From Halochromatium glycolicum (lineage in GTDB: Bacteria; Pseudomonadota; Gammaproteobacteria; Chromatiales; Chromatiaceae): a stretch of 64,000 nt of DNA. Shown in pieces: positions 1 through 14,245 of this stretch. Position 1 is the first letter of the stretch; the number at the start of each line of letters is the position of its first letter. The notes under the pieces were generated by a model that saw only the letters and a list, made by a program, of their open reading frames with translations, was not told the DNA's origin and ran no database searches. The DNA is taken from the NCBI RefSeq assembly GCF_016584085.1, contig NZ_NRSJ01000006.1, forward strand, positions 1 through 64,000. The letters are read 5' to 3'. Both the position numbers and the translations under genes were made by a program.

Positions 1-162
1 TAGGGGATGCGCCAGGGTTGCTCGCTTGCGCTCATGGTTGCCGTGCTCCGGGGCGGCTGAGGGAGGATCGACTGGCGAAGGATACCAAGGTCAGCGCTGC
101 CAGCCAGGGCCGCACGGCCAAGCAAGGAATGTAAACATCCCCCGGCAAAGCCGGGGCAGCCC
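1..162. other. Left edge, no gene seen; one short hairpin
   Basis: No supportable reading frame in this stretch. It contains a perfect 7-bp hairpin at 140-156 (CCCCGGC, loop AAA, GCCGGGG) just before the ATPase remnant. The hairpin is not followed by a T run, so it is a poor intrinsic terminator; it may be part of a short palindromic repeat. Confidence 0.4.
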
Positions 163-385
163 TTCGATCAAGAGGGTCCGTTATGGTTATCTTGCTCCAT
201 GCCCCTCGTCAGACCGGCAAGACTAGCTGTCTGCTCGAGCTGATGGAGCGGCTCAATGCCGAGGGTGAGTACCGCGCACTCTATGTCAATTTGGTGCTGA
301 TGGCCTTTCTGCATCGGGTGATCAACGACGCTGGCACGCTGGAGCGCGAGTACGCGATCGGCTCTGGGCGCATGGATCTCTGTTG

Positions 386-386
<1 letters not shown>
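163..386 (+). pseudogene. Remnant of an AAA-type ATP-binding protein gene (internal deletions)
   Basis: The intact family (proteins of roughly 500 residues, often in mobile or defence-like contexts) begins with a Phe-x-x-Glu-Gly-Pro segment, then a P-loop, and later contains a conserved Arg-Glu-Tyr...Gly-Arg-x-Asp-Leu motif. Here FDQEGP is readable at 163-180 in one frame. A P-loop segment (HAPRQTGKTS) starts at 183 in a different frame and runs to YVNL. It then jumps straight to FLHRVINDAGTLEREYAIG...RMDL, which belongs near the C terminus of the family. So at least two deletions have removed most of the gene. The remaining 67-codon frame ends in TGATG, sharing bases with the UvrA start, so it may still be translated as a leader peptide. 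Family recognition is from memory of motif order and is moderately secure. Confidence 0.6.
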
Positions 387-6481
<6,095 letters not shown>

Positions 6482-6515
6482 CTGAGCACGCCGGCCGTTG
6501 GCAATCGCGAACCTG

Positions 6516-7700
6516 TCACTCGCGAAGGCTGCATTCACCGCCGAGGACAGACTGCAAAGCACCAACAAGCCGCTGATTCTCATCGGCTGTGCGCACTGCG
6601 ATCCGCAGGTAGCGCTCATCGAGGCCAGCATAGTTGTCACAGACACGCACGGCGATGCCAGACTGCGTTAGCAACCGCTCAGCGATCACCGTCGCAGTGG
6701 GCAACGGCTCCGGCAGCCGCAGGAGCAGATAGTTGGCCTGTCCGTCGATCACCGGCAGCCCCAACCCGCGCAGCACCTGAGCCAACCATTGGCGCTGCAT
6801 CCGCACCGAGACACGCGTCCGCTCGGCAAAGGCTGACCGCTCTGGTTCGGCGAGCACCGCGACACCGGCCGCCGACGCCAAGCGATTAACCGACCAGTCG
6901 GGCAGCAGCTGCGCCAACGCATCGGCCCGGTCGGCGCTCAGCACTGCATAGCCGAGCCGCAGCCCGGCGAGTGCATAGAACTTGGTCATCGAGCGCAGCA
7001 CGATCAGGTTCGGCAGCCGCCAGGCCGCCGCAGTCGTCACCGCGTCGACCAACTCGATGAAGGAATCCGCGCCCGGCCGATTAGCCGGGCGTTGGGCAGT
7101 CGCAGTCGTCACCGCCTCGACGAAGTCGATGAAGGCCTCGTCGATCGCCCAGTCCACGTCGGGACGATGGCGCACTACCTGCTCGAGGGCATCGGGCTCG
7201 ACCAGCATCCCGGTCGGGTTATTCGGCTGGCCGACCCAGACCAGATCGCCCGGTCGCGCTGCGACAGCTAGACGCTCCGGGTCCAGCCGGAACCCATGCT
7301 CGGCCTTCAGCTCCAGCACCTGTACGGGCACGCCCCAGACATCAGCGGCGCGCCGATAATCGACATAGCAGGGTGCGGTGATCAGCACCCGGCGCGGATG
7401 CACCAGCCGCGGCAACCACCAGATGAGCTGCTCGGCGCCGTTTCCGGCCACGATAAGCGCAGGATCGATATCGTGATGCGCCGCAATCGCCTGCCGCAAC
7501 GCCGTACAGTTCGGGTCCGGATAATGGCCGAGCGCATCGATGCCGTCGATCAATGCCTCTCGGGCCGCTGCCGGCATGCCGAGCGGATTGATGTTGGCGC
7601 TGAAGTCGAGCAGGGTCTGCGGGGGCCGCCCGCTCATGCTCGACAGCCGCTCGAGGTTGCCGCCGTGCCGATCAGTCACTTGAAGCTGCCGTCGGCTCAC
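6516..7700 (-). CDS. cobD: Threonine-phosphate decarboxylase-like PLP enzyme of cobalamin synthesis
   Basis: Class I/II aminotransferase-fold enzyme expected to make (R)-1-aminopropan-2-ol phosphate, the linker of the cobalamin nucleotide loop. The N-terminal HGGNL and DFSANINPLG motifs, the NNPTG motif and the PLP-lysine segment SMTKFYALAGLRLGY fit the CobD (Salmonella) / CobC (Pseudomonas) family. A direct internal duplication lies between the DEAF motif and the PLP lysine: FIDFVEAVTTA and FIELVDAVTTA are 24 residues apart, so the protein carries an extra loop. The start is a GTG whose first codons overlap the end of the phosphatase gene by 29 bases, indicating translational coupling. It is last in the btuB-cobT-cobC-cobD series. 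Family assignment is secure; gene naming differs between organisms. Confidence 0.88.
   Translation of the reverse strand: MSRRQLQVTDRHGGNLERLSSMSGRPPQTLLDFSANINPLGMPAAAREALIDGIDALGHYPDPNCTALRQAIAAHHDIDPALIVAGNGAEQLIWWLPRLVHPRRVLITAPCYVDYRRAADVWGVPVQVLELKAEHGFRLDPERLAVAARPGDLVWVGQPNNPTGMLVEPDALEQVVRHRPDVDWAIDEAFIDFVEAVTTATAQRPANRPGADSFIELVDAVTTAAAWRLPNLIVLRSMTKFYALAGLRLGYAVLSADRADALAQLLPDWSVNRLASAAGVAVLAEPERSAFAERTRVSVRMQRQWLAQVLRGLGLPVIDGQANYLLLRLPEPLPTATVIAERLLTQSGIAVRVCDNYAGLDERYLRIAVRTADENQRLVGALQSVLGGECSLRE
7025..7135 (-). repeat. 72-bp imperfect tandem duplication inside cobD
   Basis: The sequence around 7031-7060 recurs 72 bases later at 7103-7132 with few changes (shared core CAGTCGTCACCGC). 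It is in frame and adds 24 residues to CobD. Confidence 0.8.
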
Positions 7701-8385
7701 CGTGACTGATCAGACTGGGGCGGCCTTCACCGATCGGCACGCGCAAGCGAGTCCGACAGGCGGGCGGCACCTCGAGCAGAAGCAGGCGGTCATCGGCGAG
7801 CCCCAAGACCTCACCCAGGATCACCCGAATCACCCCGCCATGGGTGATCAGTAATGTATGCCCTTCCCTGCGGTCGACGAGTTCGTGCCAAGCCCCGATG
7901 ACCCGGTGGCGAAAATCGGCGAAGGGTTCCGAGTCAGGCGGATCATAACCGCTCGGCTCTGTCCAGAAGCGGGCCAGCTCATCCGCCGGGAGCTGGTCCG
8001 CTCGCTTGCCCTCCCAGGCGCCGAAACCGCGCTCGCGGAACGCATCGCGTGGCTCGACCCCGATCCCGAGCCGCCGGCCCAGGGTTTGCGCAAAGGACGC
8101 GCAACGCCGCGCCGGCGAGGTCAGAATGCGATCCCAGGCGGCAGGCTGTGTCTCGGCGGGCGTCTCGGAGCGAACCGCTGTCGGCCTGCTCCCGTGCCCG
8201 GAAGACAGGCCAGATGCGTGGCCGGGCGCCGCAGCGGACTGCGGCGGAATCGGCGCGCCCGCCGTCGCCTGCTCGAGCTGCTGCCAGCCAGCCGCGCTGA
8301 GCGAGTCATCCTGCCAACCTCGGAAGCAGGCGCCGCCCTCGGTCTCGCCGTGGCGCACCAGATCGATCAACCAATACGCAAACAT
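7672..8385 (-). CDS. cobC: Alpha-ribazole phosphatase-type histidine phosphatase
   Basis: Phosphoglycerate-mutase-fold phosphatase. The context suggests it removes the phosphate from alpha-ribazole phosphate or cobalamin phosphate. The catalytic RHGET motif is at residues 11-15, and the second catalytic histidine lies in ITHGGVIR near residue 180. An Ala/Pro/Ser-rich insert of about 45 residues follows the first beta-alpha unit (about residues 42-85), making the protein 237 residues instead of about 200. It starts 21 bases after cobT and its end overlaps cobD. The substrate is inferred from the neighbours; the fold and catalytic residues are directly visible. Confidence 0.85.
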   Translation of the reverse strand: MFAYWLIDLVRHGETEGGACFRGWQDDSLSAAGWQQLEQATAGAPIPPQSAAAPGHASGLSSGHGSRPTAVRSETPAETQPAAWDRILTSPARRCASFAQTLGRRLGIGVEPRDAFRERGFGAWEGKRADQLPADELARFWTEPSGYDPPDSEPFADFRHRVIGAWHELVDRREGHTLLITHGGVIRVILGEVLGLADDRLLLLEVPPACRTRLRVPIGEGRPSLISHGEPTAASSD

Positions 8386-8406
8386 GGGTCAGGCTCGGAC
8401 GTCGAA

Positions 8407-9504
8407 TCAGGCCTCACGCGCCTTCTCGGCGACGCCGGCCTCGGCGAAGGTCGCCATCTCGGCGTGCAGCTGACAGGCTAACCGGAGTAGCGGAAAGGCG
8501 GCCGCTGCTCCGCTGCCCTCCCCGAGCCGCATCCCGAGATCAAGCAGCGGTTGCTTGCCGAGGGCCGCGACGATCGCCTGATGACCGGGCTCGGCCGAGG
8601 CATGTGCCAGCAGCATCCAGTCGGCCGCGCCGGGGCAGAGTCGACAGGCCGCCAAGGCCGCGGCCGAGCTGATGAAGCCATCGACCAGCGCCGGCAGGCC
8701 TTGCTGCGCACAGGCGATGTAGGCGCCGGCCATCGCGGCAATCTCGAAGCCGCCAAGACAGGCGAGCGCGGCGGCGGGATCACTGAGCTGCTCGGCATGC
8801 CGAGCCAACGCCGCATCGATGAGCGCCCGTTTGCGCGTCAGGCCGGCATGGTCGAGCCCGGTCCCGGGACCGACCAGCTCCGCCGCTGGCCGGCCCAACA
8901 AGCCGGCCGCGAGCGCCGTCGCGGCGGTCGTGTTGCCGATCCCCATCTCGCCGGCGATGTAGAGCTCGGCCCCGGACGCACGTGCGCGCTCGACGGCCGC
9001 TGCCCCTTCGCCAAGGGCCTGCTCGAGCTGGACCGGCGACATCGCCGGGCCTTCGGCAAGATTCGCGGTCGCAGGCGCGATCGCGGCATCACGGATCATC
9101 GGATGCGGCGCGACCGGAGCGACCGTCCCGAGATCGATCAGCTCGATCTCGGCTCCGATCCGTTTCGCCAGCACGCTGATCGCGGCGCCGCCAGTGGCCA
9201 TATTGGCGATCATCTGCGCGGTTACCTCCTGCGGGAAGGCGGAGACGCCGGCAGCGGCGACGCCATGATCGGCTGCGAACACGCTGATCCAGGCCCGATC
9301 CACGCCGGGCGTTTCACGTCCCTGCAGCGCGGCGAGCTGAATCGCGATGTCCTCGAGGCGCCCCAGCGCCCCGGGCGGCTTGGTCAGATTCCCTTGACGG
9401 CTGATCGCCGCCTCGCGGGCATTCAGATCCACCGCAGCCGCTGGTGCACGACACCAGTCGATTCCACCGGCTGCGTGTGGATCGGTCGAGTTACTGGGGC
9501 TCAT
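8407..9504 (-). CDS. cobT: Nicotinate-nucleotide--dimethylbenzimidazole phosphoribosyltransferase
   Basis: CobT activates the lower ligand base: nicotinate mononucleotide plus 5,6-dimethylbenzimidazole gives alpha-ribazole phosphate. Family motifs seen are KPPGALGRLEDIA near the N terminus, the phosphoribosyl segment with GEMGIGNTTAATAL, and the C-terminal LDLGMRLGEGSGAA. The start at 9504 (MSPSNS...) is chosen because GAGGAA lies six bases upstream; a longer frame to 9585 has no such site. The length of 365 residues is slightly above the usual 350. The gene lies between btuB and cobC on the same strand; the 291-base gap to btuB holds repeat element A1, so cobT may have its own promoter. Confidence 0.93.
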   Translation of the reverse strand: MSPSNSTDPHAAGGIDWCRAPAAAVDLNAREAAISRQGNLTKPPGALGRLEDIAIQLAALQGRETPGVDRAWISVFAADHGVAAAGVSAFPQEVTAQMIANMATGGAAISVLAKRIGAEIELIDLGTVAPVAPHPMIRDAAIAPATANLAEGPAMSPVQLEQALGEGAAAVERARASGAELYIAGEMGIGNTTAATALAAGLLGRPAAELVGPGTGLDHAGLTRKRALIDAALARHAEQLSDPAAALACLGGFEIAAMAGAYIACAQQGLPALVDGFISSAAALAACRLCPGAADWMLLAHASAEPGHQAIVAALGKQPLLDLGMRLGEGSGAAAAFPLLRLACQLHAEMATFAEAGVAEKAREA

Positions 9505-9595
9505 CGGGTGTTCCTCAGCGAGTGTGTTCAAGAAGCCGCTGTCGCGTCGTTGAGCAATCGCGTCTGCTGCGCCGCTTCCATCCAAGCCGCTGTCT

Positions 9596-9680
9596 GAGAA
9601 GACCTAACAGAATGCCTCCTGTAGCCTGATCGATCAGGAGGTTGCGCGGGTCAAGCGGCCGTTTTGATAGGACCTCTAAA
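9596..9680 (-). repeat. Dispersed repeat A, copy 1 (reverse orientation)
   Basis: About 85 bp. Read on the minus strand it begins TTTAGAGGTCCTATCAAAAC and ends CATTCTGTTAGGTCTTC. It matches the copies at 24320, 33658, 37342 and 60216, and its ends are imperfect inverted repeats. It fills the cobT-btuB gap. Confidence 0.85.
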
Positions 9681-9795
9681 TCTGGGCAGCGGTCAACTGT
9701 CGTTTCGAGGTCTATTTGCCGGGCAACCGCGTCGCCGCTGCAACGAAGCCCTGTCTAAAGAAGCCATGTCTAACGAAGCCATGTCTGTTGCGTCC

Positions 9796-11655
9796 TTAAG
9801 GCTCATAGCGCAGCGCCAGGAAGAGGGTGCGGCCAGGCTGATTGAAGTAGGCGGCGGTCTCATAGTCTTCGTCGAACAGGTTCTCGATCCGCCCTTCGAT
9901 CCGCAGCGCATCGCTGAAGGCATAGGCGGCGCGCAGATCGACAAGCGAATAACCATCGAGACGCACCGCGTTCTCGTCGTCATCGAAGCGGCGACCGGAG
10001 ACGAAGACGGTCGCGCCGACATCGATCTGACCGAAGCGCCGATCGGCATCGAGCCGGACGGTCTGCTGCGCCCGACGCGGCAGCAGATTGCCGTCGTTGG
10101 GGCCCTCGCTGTCGTTGCGGGGATCGAGCAAGGTCAGGTTGCCGTCGAGCAGCCAGCCCGAGAGATCGGCAGTGGCCCAGAGCTCGAGCCCACGGATGCG
10201 GGCCTGGTCGATGTTCATCGGCGAGTAGGTCGCGGCATCGAAGGCGATCAGCTCGTCGACCTCGGTCTGGTAGGCATTCAACGCCCATTCGCCCCAAACA
10301 TGCCGTCCGGACAGACCGAGCTCGGCGCTCCAAGAGGTCTCGGGCTCGAGATCCGGGTTGCCGAACCCGGGATAGTAGAGATCATTGAAGGTCGGCGCCT
10401 TGAATGCCGTGCCGTAGGCAGCGGTCAGCCGCAGCCCATTCTCAAGGGCGATGCCCCAACGCGCATCCCCGGTCGTCTTGCCGCCGTACTGCTCGTTGTC
10501 GTCGTGGCGCAGACTGAGCTGCAGGTCCTGGCCAAGCAGCCTGCCGAGGTATTGACCGAAGACGCCCGTGGTCTCGCGCGAGGTCTCGTCGTAGTCGGTC
10601 GGCGTGCTCAGCTCGTCGCGGAGGTAGTCGATCCCGATCGTCGCCAGCTGGCCGGGCGCGAAGGCGATATCGTTCTGCCAGCTCAGCTGATCCCGGCGGT
10701 TGTCGAGCCGGTTGATGAATTCGCCGTTGGCGAAGATCTCACTATCGTCCCAACTCCGGCCCGCACTGAGGGTCAGAGTCCAGGGGTCGAGGGGCTTGGC
10801 CGTCAGACGCGTGCCGAGCACCTGCAAGACCTGTCGCTTCTCGTTGCCGTAGAAAGCGCTCCCGTCATACTCGAGATCCCCCTCCGAGCGCAGGAAGTTG
10901 AGATCGATCTCGAGCCGATCCGAGAAGGCCCAGCCGGCACGCAGCGAGCCATTGCCATTGCGATAGCCGTCGTCATCGAATTCGTAGACGCCGCAGCCGC
11001 CTCCGTCCGGCGTCCCATCACAGACATTGAATCCCTGCGTCTGCTCGAAGCCGAGCCCGGCGTCGAACCAGCCTGTGCCGAAATCGGTATCGGTGCCCCC
11101 GGATACGCCGAATTGAGTATTGATCCTGTTATCGCTGCCGGCACCGATCAGCAGGCGCGGACGCAGCGGACCGACCTCGCCGCTGCGGGTGAAGACCTGG
11201 ACGACGCCGCCGATCGCCTCCGACCCATAGAGGCTCGAGCTCGGTCCGCGCACCACCTCGACACGCTCGACGAGACCGAGCGGGATCGAGGCCCAGGGCA
11301 GGAAGCCGCTGCTGGCCGAGCCGATGCGCACCCCATCGATCAGCAGCAAGGTGTGATCCGGCCGAGCACCGCGCAGATAGATATTGGTGTTGTGCCCCAA
11401 GCCACCGTTGGTCGAGATATCGACGCCTGGGAGTCCCCGCATCACATCGGTCATGGTGTGGGACTGGCGCCGATCCATCTCGGCCCGATCGACGACGGTC
11501 ACCGAGGCCAGCGCCTCGTCGGCGGTCTGGGCGGTGCGTGCCGCGGTGATGACGATCGGGTCCAATTCATCGACGTCCTCGACCTGCGCAGCAACCGGAT
11601 GTGCTACCAGCGCGAGCGCGAGCAACGACGGGACGACGGAGAGGGCGGGGCTCAT
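9796..11655 (-). CDS. btuB: TonB-dependent vitamin B12 receptor
   Basis: Outer-membrane receptor for cobalamin, energised by TonB. A signal peptide occupies about residues 1-23, followed by a TonB box (DPIVITAAR), a plug domain with NIYLRGARPDHTLLLIDGVRIG, the boundary segment VERVEVVRGPSSSLYGSEAIGGVV, and a C-terminal 22-strand-type barrel. At 619 residues it matches BtuB length. ATG at 11655 has GGAG five bases upstream. The last residues are LFLALRYEP rather than ending in Phe. It heads the leftward group with cobT, cobC and cobD; B12 rather than siderophore as substrate is inferred mainly from this context and from btuFCD nearby. Confidence 0.9.
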   Translation of the reverse strand: MSPALSVVPSLLALALVAHPVAAQVEDVDELDPIVITAARTAQTADEALASVTVVDRAEMDRRQSHTMTDVMRGLPGVDISTNGGLGHNTNIYLRGARPDHTLLLIDGVRIGSASSGFLPWASIPLGLVERVEVVRGPSSSLYGSEAIGGVVQVFTRSGEVGPLRPRLLIGAGSDNRINTQFGVSGGTDTDFGTGWFDAGLGFEQTQGFNVCDGTPDGGGCGVYEFDDDGYRNGNGSLRAGWAFSDRLEIDLNFLRSEGDLEYDGSAFYGNEKRQVLQVLGTRLTAKPLDPWTLTLSAGRSWDDSEIFANGEFINRLDNRRDQLSWQNDIAFAPGQLATIGIDYLRDELSTPTDYDETSRETTGVFGQYLGRLLGQDLQLSLRHDDNEQYGGKTTGDARWGIALENGLRLTAAYGTAFKAPTFNDLYYPGFGNPDLEPETSWSAELGLSGRHVWGEWALNAYQTEVDELIAFDAATYSPMNIDQARIRGLELWATADLSGWLLDGNLTLLDPRNDSEGPNDGNLLPRRAQQTVRLDADRRFGQIDVGATVFVSGRRFDDDENAVRLDGYSLVDLRAAYAFSDALRIEGRIENLFDEDYETAAYFNQPGRTLFLALRYEP

Positions 11656-11842
11656 GCGATCTCCGAAAAACTACTCAGGATAACAGGGACCTCAGCCTGC
11701 CTGATTGACCGATATCAGCCATTCATCCCTATTTTTTGGCGCAGGCGGCCAGCCAAGCTATTAGCGGGCGGGACAATGTGCACGACTGACTTACTGTCCC
11801 AAGCCGGCGACTTGCTGCACAGGGCTCCCCAGCTCGGCTCCT

Positions 11843-11863
11843 GGCTTGTGGCTTGTGGCTTGT
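11843..11863. repeat. Three tandem copies of a 7-bp unit
   Basis: GGCTTGT repeated three times, flanked on both sides by GGCTCCTGG/CTCCTGG-like sequence. It lies between the riboswitch-like motif and the btuB start on the btuB leader strand. Confidence 0.7.
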
Positions 11864-11870
11864 GGCTCCT

Positions 11871-11904
11871 GGTCTCCTGGCATCGGCCGACCGGAAGCAA
11901 TGGC
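11871..11904 (-). promoter_or_regulatory. Possible 3' part of a cobalamin riboswitch upstream of btuB
   Basis: On the minus strand this reads GCCATTG, then 17 bases, then GATGCCAGGAGACC. These resemble the B12-box (GCCACTG) and the conserved GCCAGGAGACC end of the cobalamin aptamer, about 220 bases upstream of btuB. The 5' half of the aptamer (GGGAA...GGTG...CCGCAACTGT) is not recognisable, and its expected place runs into the divergent gene at 11977. So this is either a diverged or truncated riboswitch, or chance similarity. Confidence 0.35.
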
Positions 11905-11976
11905 GAGGCGTTACCATAAGGCTGATGACTTCTGTTATTTGTTGAGACGACGACATAACGGGCGAGGGTGCAAGCC

Positions 11977-12894
11977 ATGACAGCCGAATCACTGAAGGAA
12001 GCGATCAAGCGGGAGCTGCCGGCCTTGCTGCGGGAGGACCCGGGTTTTCGCGACTATGTGCTGGAGCTGACGCGTCAGCACCATCCAACGCGCAGCGAGA
12101 GCTCGGACTGGTTCAACCAGATGATGGACGAGCTCCGACGTGATCGCGAGGAGCAGACACGCAAATGGGAGGAAGACTCGCGCAGATGGTGGGCCCAGGA
12201 ACGCAAATGGGAGGAGCAGACGCAGAAGTGGGAGGAGCAGGAGCGCAAATGGGAGGAAGACTCGCGCAGATGGTGGGCACAGGAACGTAAATGGGAGGAG
12301 CAGACGCAAAAGTGGGAGGAGCAGAAGCGAAGATGGGAGGAAGACTCGCGCAAATGGTGGGCCCAGGAACGCAAGTGGGAGGAGCAAACGCAGAAGTGGG
12401 AGGAGCAGAAGCTCAACTGGGAGGAGAGCAATCGCCACTTCGATCGCGTCCATGAAGAGATCATGGCGCAAGCCAAGAAGGTCGATCGCAGCATCGGCGC
12501 CTTGGGGTCGCGCTGGGGGATGCAGTCCGAGGCCGCGTTCCGGAAGGCCCTCGCAGGCATCCTTGAAGAGAATTTCGATGTCCAGGTGCTCAACGTCAAC
12601 GAGTTCGACGACGAGGGCGTGGTCTTCGGACGTCCGGAGCAGATCGAGCTCGACATCATCATCAAGAACGGCCTCCTGCTGATCTGCGAGCTCAAGTCAT
12701 CGATCGACAAAGCTGGGATGTACAGCTTCGAGCGCAAGGCCCGCTTCTACGAGGAGCGCCACCAGCGCAAGGCCCAGCGCCTGATCGTGATCTCGCCGAT
12801 GGTCGATCCACGGGCGCGCCAGGTCGCCGAGCGGCTCGGGATCGAGCTCTATCATGATTCCGTGGATGTGCGCTCGCTCGAAGCCGAGGCCTGA
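11977..12894 (+). CDS. Coiled-coil protein with C-terminal PD-(D/E)XK nuclease-like domain (DUF3782-like)
   Basis: Function unknown. The N-terminal 60 residues are helical. Three exact-length 28-residue units (RKWEEDSRRWWAQERKWEEQ... type), very rich in Trp, Glu, Lys and Arg, then form a long charged coiled coil. The C-terminal 130 residues have a restriction-endonuclease-like core: IELDIII, then LLICELKSS, giving the Asp...Glu-x-Lys arrangement of PD-(D/E)XK enzymes. This fits the DUF3782-type proteins common in cyanobacteria and purple bacteria. The ATG at 11977 has a purine-rich GGCGAGGG upstream; an in-frame GTG at 11968 is less likely. It is divergent from btuB and 11 bases before queG, so it may share the queG transcript. 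Confidence 0.7.
   Translation: MTAESLKEAIKRELPALLREDPGFRDYVLELTRQHHPTRSESSDWFNQMMDELRRDREEQTRKWEEDSRRWWAQERKWEEQTQKWEEQERKWEEDSRRWWAQERKWEEQTQKWEEQKRRWEEDSRKWWAQERKWEEQTQKWEEQKLNWEESNRHFDRVHEEIMAQAKKVDRSIGALGSRWGMQSEAAFRKALAGILEENFDVQVLNVNEFDDEGVVFGRPEQIELDIIIKNGLLLICELKSSIDKAGMYSFERKARFYEERHQRKAQRLIVISPMVDPRARQVAERLGIELYHDSVDVRSLEAEA
12160..12411 (+). repeat. Three 84-bp tandem units coding the coiled-coil repeat
   Basis: Units at 12160-12243, 12244-12327 and 12328-12411, nearly identical and in frame. Each encodes 28 residues (four heptads) with four to five tryptophans. Confidence 0.9.
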
Positions 12895-12905
12895 GGGCGG
12901 CAGCA

Positions 12906-13985
12906 ATGCCCAGCCCCACCCGTCAGGCCCTCTCACCGCCGCAGTTCAATGCGTTGAAGCGCGACCTCAAGCGCTGGGGACAGGAGCTCGGCTTCCAGCA
13001 GATCGGCATCGCCGACTGCGACCTGCGTCAGGCCGAGGGCCGGCTGAAACAGTGGCTGGCCGACTCGCTGCACGGCGAGATGGACTACATGGCCCGGCAC
13101 GGCACCAAGCGCACGCGGCCCGACGAGCTAGTGCCAGGCACCCTGTCGGTGATCTCGGCGCGGATGGACTATCTGCCCGAGCATCAGCAGGCGGTCGACG
13201 CGGCGCTGACCGACCCGGCGCGCGCCTTCGTCTCGCGCTACGCGCTCGGGCGCGACTATCACAAGGTCCTGCGCAACCGGCTCAAGCACCTGGCTCAGCG
13301 ACTGGAGTCGGCGATTGGCCGCTATGGCTGGCGGGTGTTCGTCGATTCGGCGCCGGTGATGGAGAAGCCGCTCGCCGAGAAGGCCGGTCTCGGCTGGATC
13401 GGCAAGCACACCAACCTGATCAACCATGCGGCTGGCTCCTGGTTCTTCCTCGGCGAGATCTACTGCGACCTGCCGCTGCCGCCCGACGAGCCCGCCGCCG
13501 AGCACTGCGGCCGCTGCCGGGCCTGCATTGAGGTCTGCCCGACCGATGCGATCATCGCGCCGTTCCAGCTCGATGCCCGGCTCTGCATCTCCTATCTGAC
13601 GATCGAGCATTTCGGGCCGATCCCGGAGCCGCTGCGACCCAAGATGGGCAATCACATCTACGGCTGCGACGATTGCCAGCTCTGCTGCCCTTGGAACCGC
13701 TTCGCACGGCTGACCGACGAGGGTGATTTCTTCGCTCGCAACCGGCTCGATACCGCGACGCTGATCGAGCTGTTCGGCTGGGACGAGCCGACCTTCCTGC
13801 AACGGACCGAAGGCAGTGCGATCCGCCGCCTCGGCCACGAGCGCTGGCTGCGCAACATCGCCGTGGCCCTGGGCAATGCGCCGACCACGGCCGCGGTCCG
13901 CAGCACCCTGCAACAGCGCCTCGATCATCCGAGCCCAGTGGTGCGCGAGCATGTCGGCTGGGCGATCGCGCGGCACAGCGGCTAA
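12906..13985 (+). CDS. queG: Epoxyqueuosine reductase QueG
   Basis: Catalyses the last step of queuosine synthesis in tRNA (epoxyqueuosine to queuosine), using cobalamin and two [4Fe-4S] clusters. Seen: the catalytic-region segment FVDSAPVMEKPLAEKAGLGWIGKHT at about residues 140-165, first cluster cysteines CGRCRACIEVCP near residue 201, and second set YGCDDCQLCCPWN near 252, followed by the HEAT-like C-terminal domain. Its 359 residues are normal. A GAGGGCGG precedes the ATG. As a B12-dependent enzyme located between btuB and btuFCD, it fits the theme of the region. Confidence 0.95.
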   Translation: MPSPTRQALSPPQFNALKRDLKRWGQELGFQQIGIADCDLRQAEGRLKQWLADSLHGEMDYMARHGTKRTRPDELVPGTLSVISARMDYLPEHQQAVDAALTDPARAFVSRYALGRDYHKVLRNRLKHLAQRLESAIGRYGWRVFVDSAPVMEKPLAEKAGLGWIGKHTNLINHAAGSWFFLGEIYCDLPLPPDEPAAEHCGRCRACIEVCPTDAIIAPFQLDARLCISYLTIEHFGPIPEPLRPKMGNHIYGCDDCQLCCPWNRFARLTDEGDFFARNRLDTATLIELFGWDEPTFLQRTEGSAIRRLGHERWLRNIAVALGNAPTTAAVRSTLQQRLDHPSPVVREHVGWAIARHSG

Positions 13986-14245
13986 CGCGCATCGCACGGC
14001 GCCACCCCGGACGATGAATCCTGCGTTATTCAGGGTAAACGGATGGCCACACCGTGCCCGGGGGGCGAGGCTCCGCCGCGCTATCCGTGCCTGCCGGATG
14101 TGCAACCGGCTCTTGATGTCCGGCCTTTTCGGCATCGCGTGGCCGATTCGGTCATAATCACGCGCCTTTCCGAGCTGCTGCCACCGGGGCCGATCCGAAC
14201 CGACCGAGAATCCTGGTTCGGGATAGGCATTCGGGCTACTCTGCT
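13986..14245. other. queG-btuF intergenic region, no clear element
   Basis: No gene, riboswitch motif or repeat was recognised. A CATAAT -10-like hexamer lies at about 14153, but no convincing -35 box accompanies it. Confidence 0.3.

Noticed and set aside
9664..11919. 751-codon open frame antisense to btuB
   Set aside because: Mirror frame of a high-G+C gene; btuB on the other strand has signal peptide, TonB box, plug and barrel motifs.
12160..12411. Regular 84-bp repeats considered as a CRISPR array
   Set aside because: Units are contiguous with no spacers and code in frame for a coiled coil.
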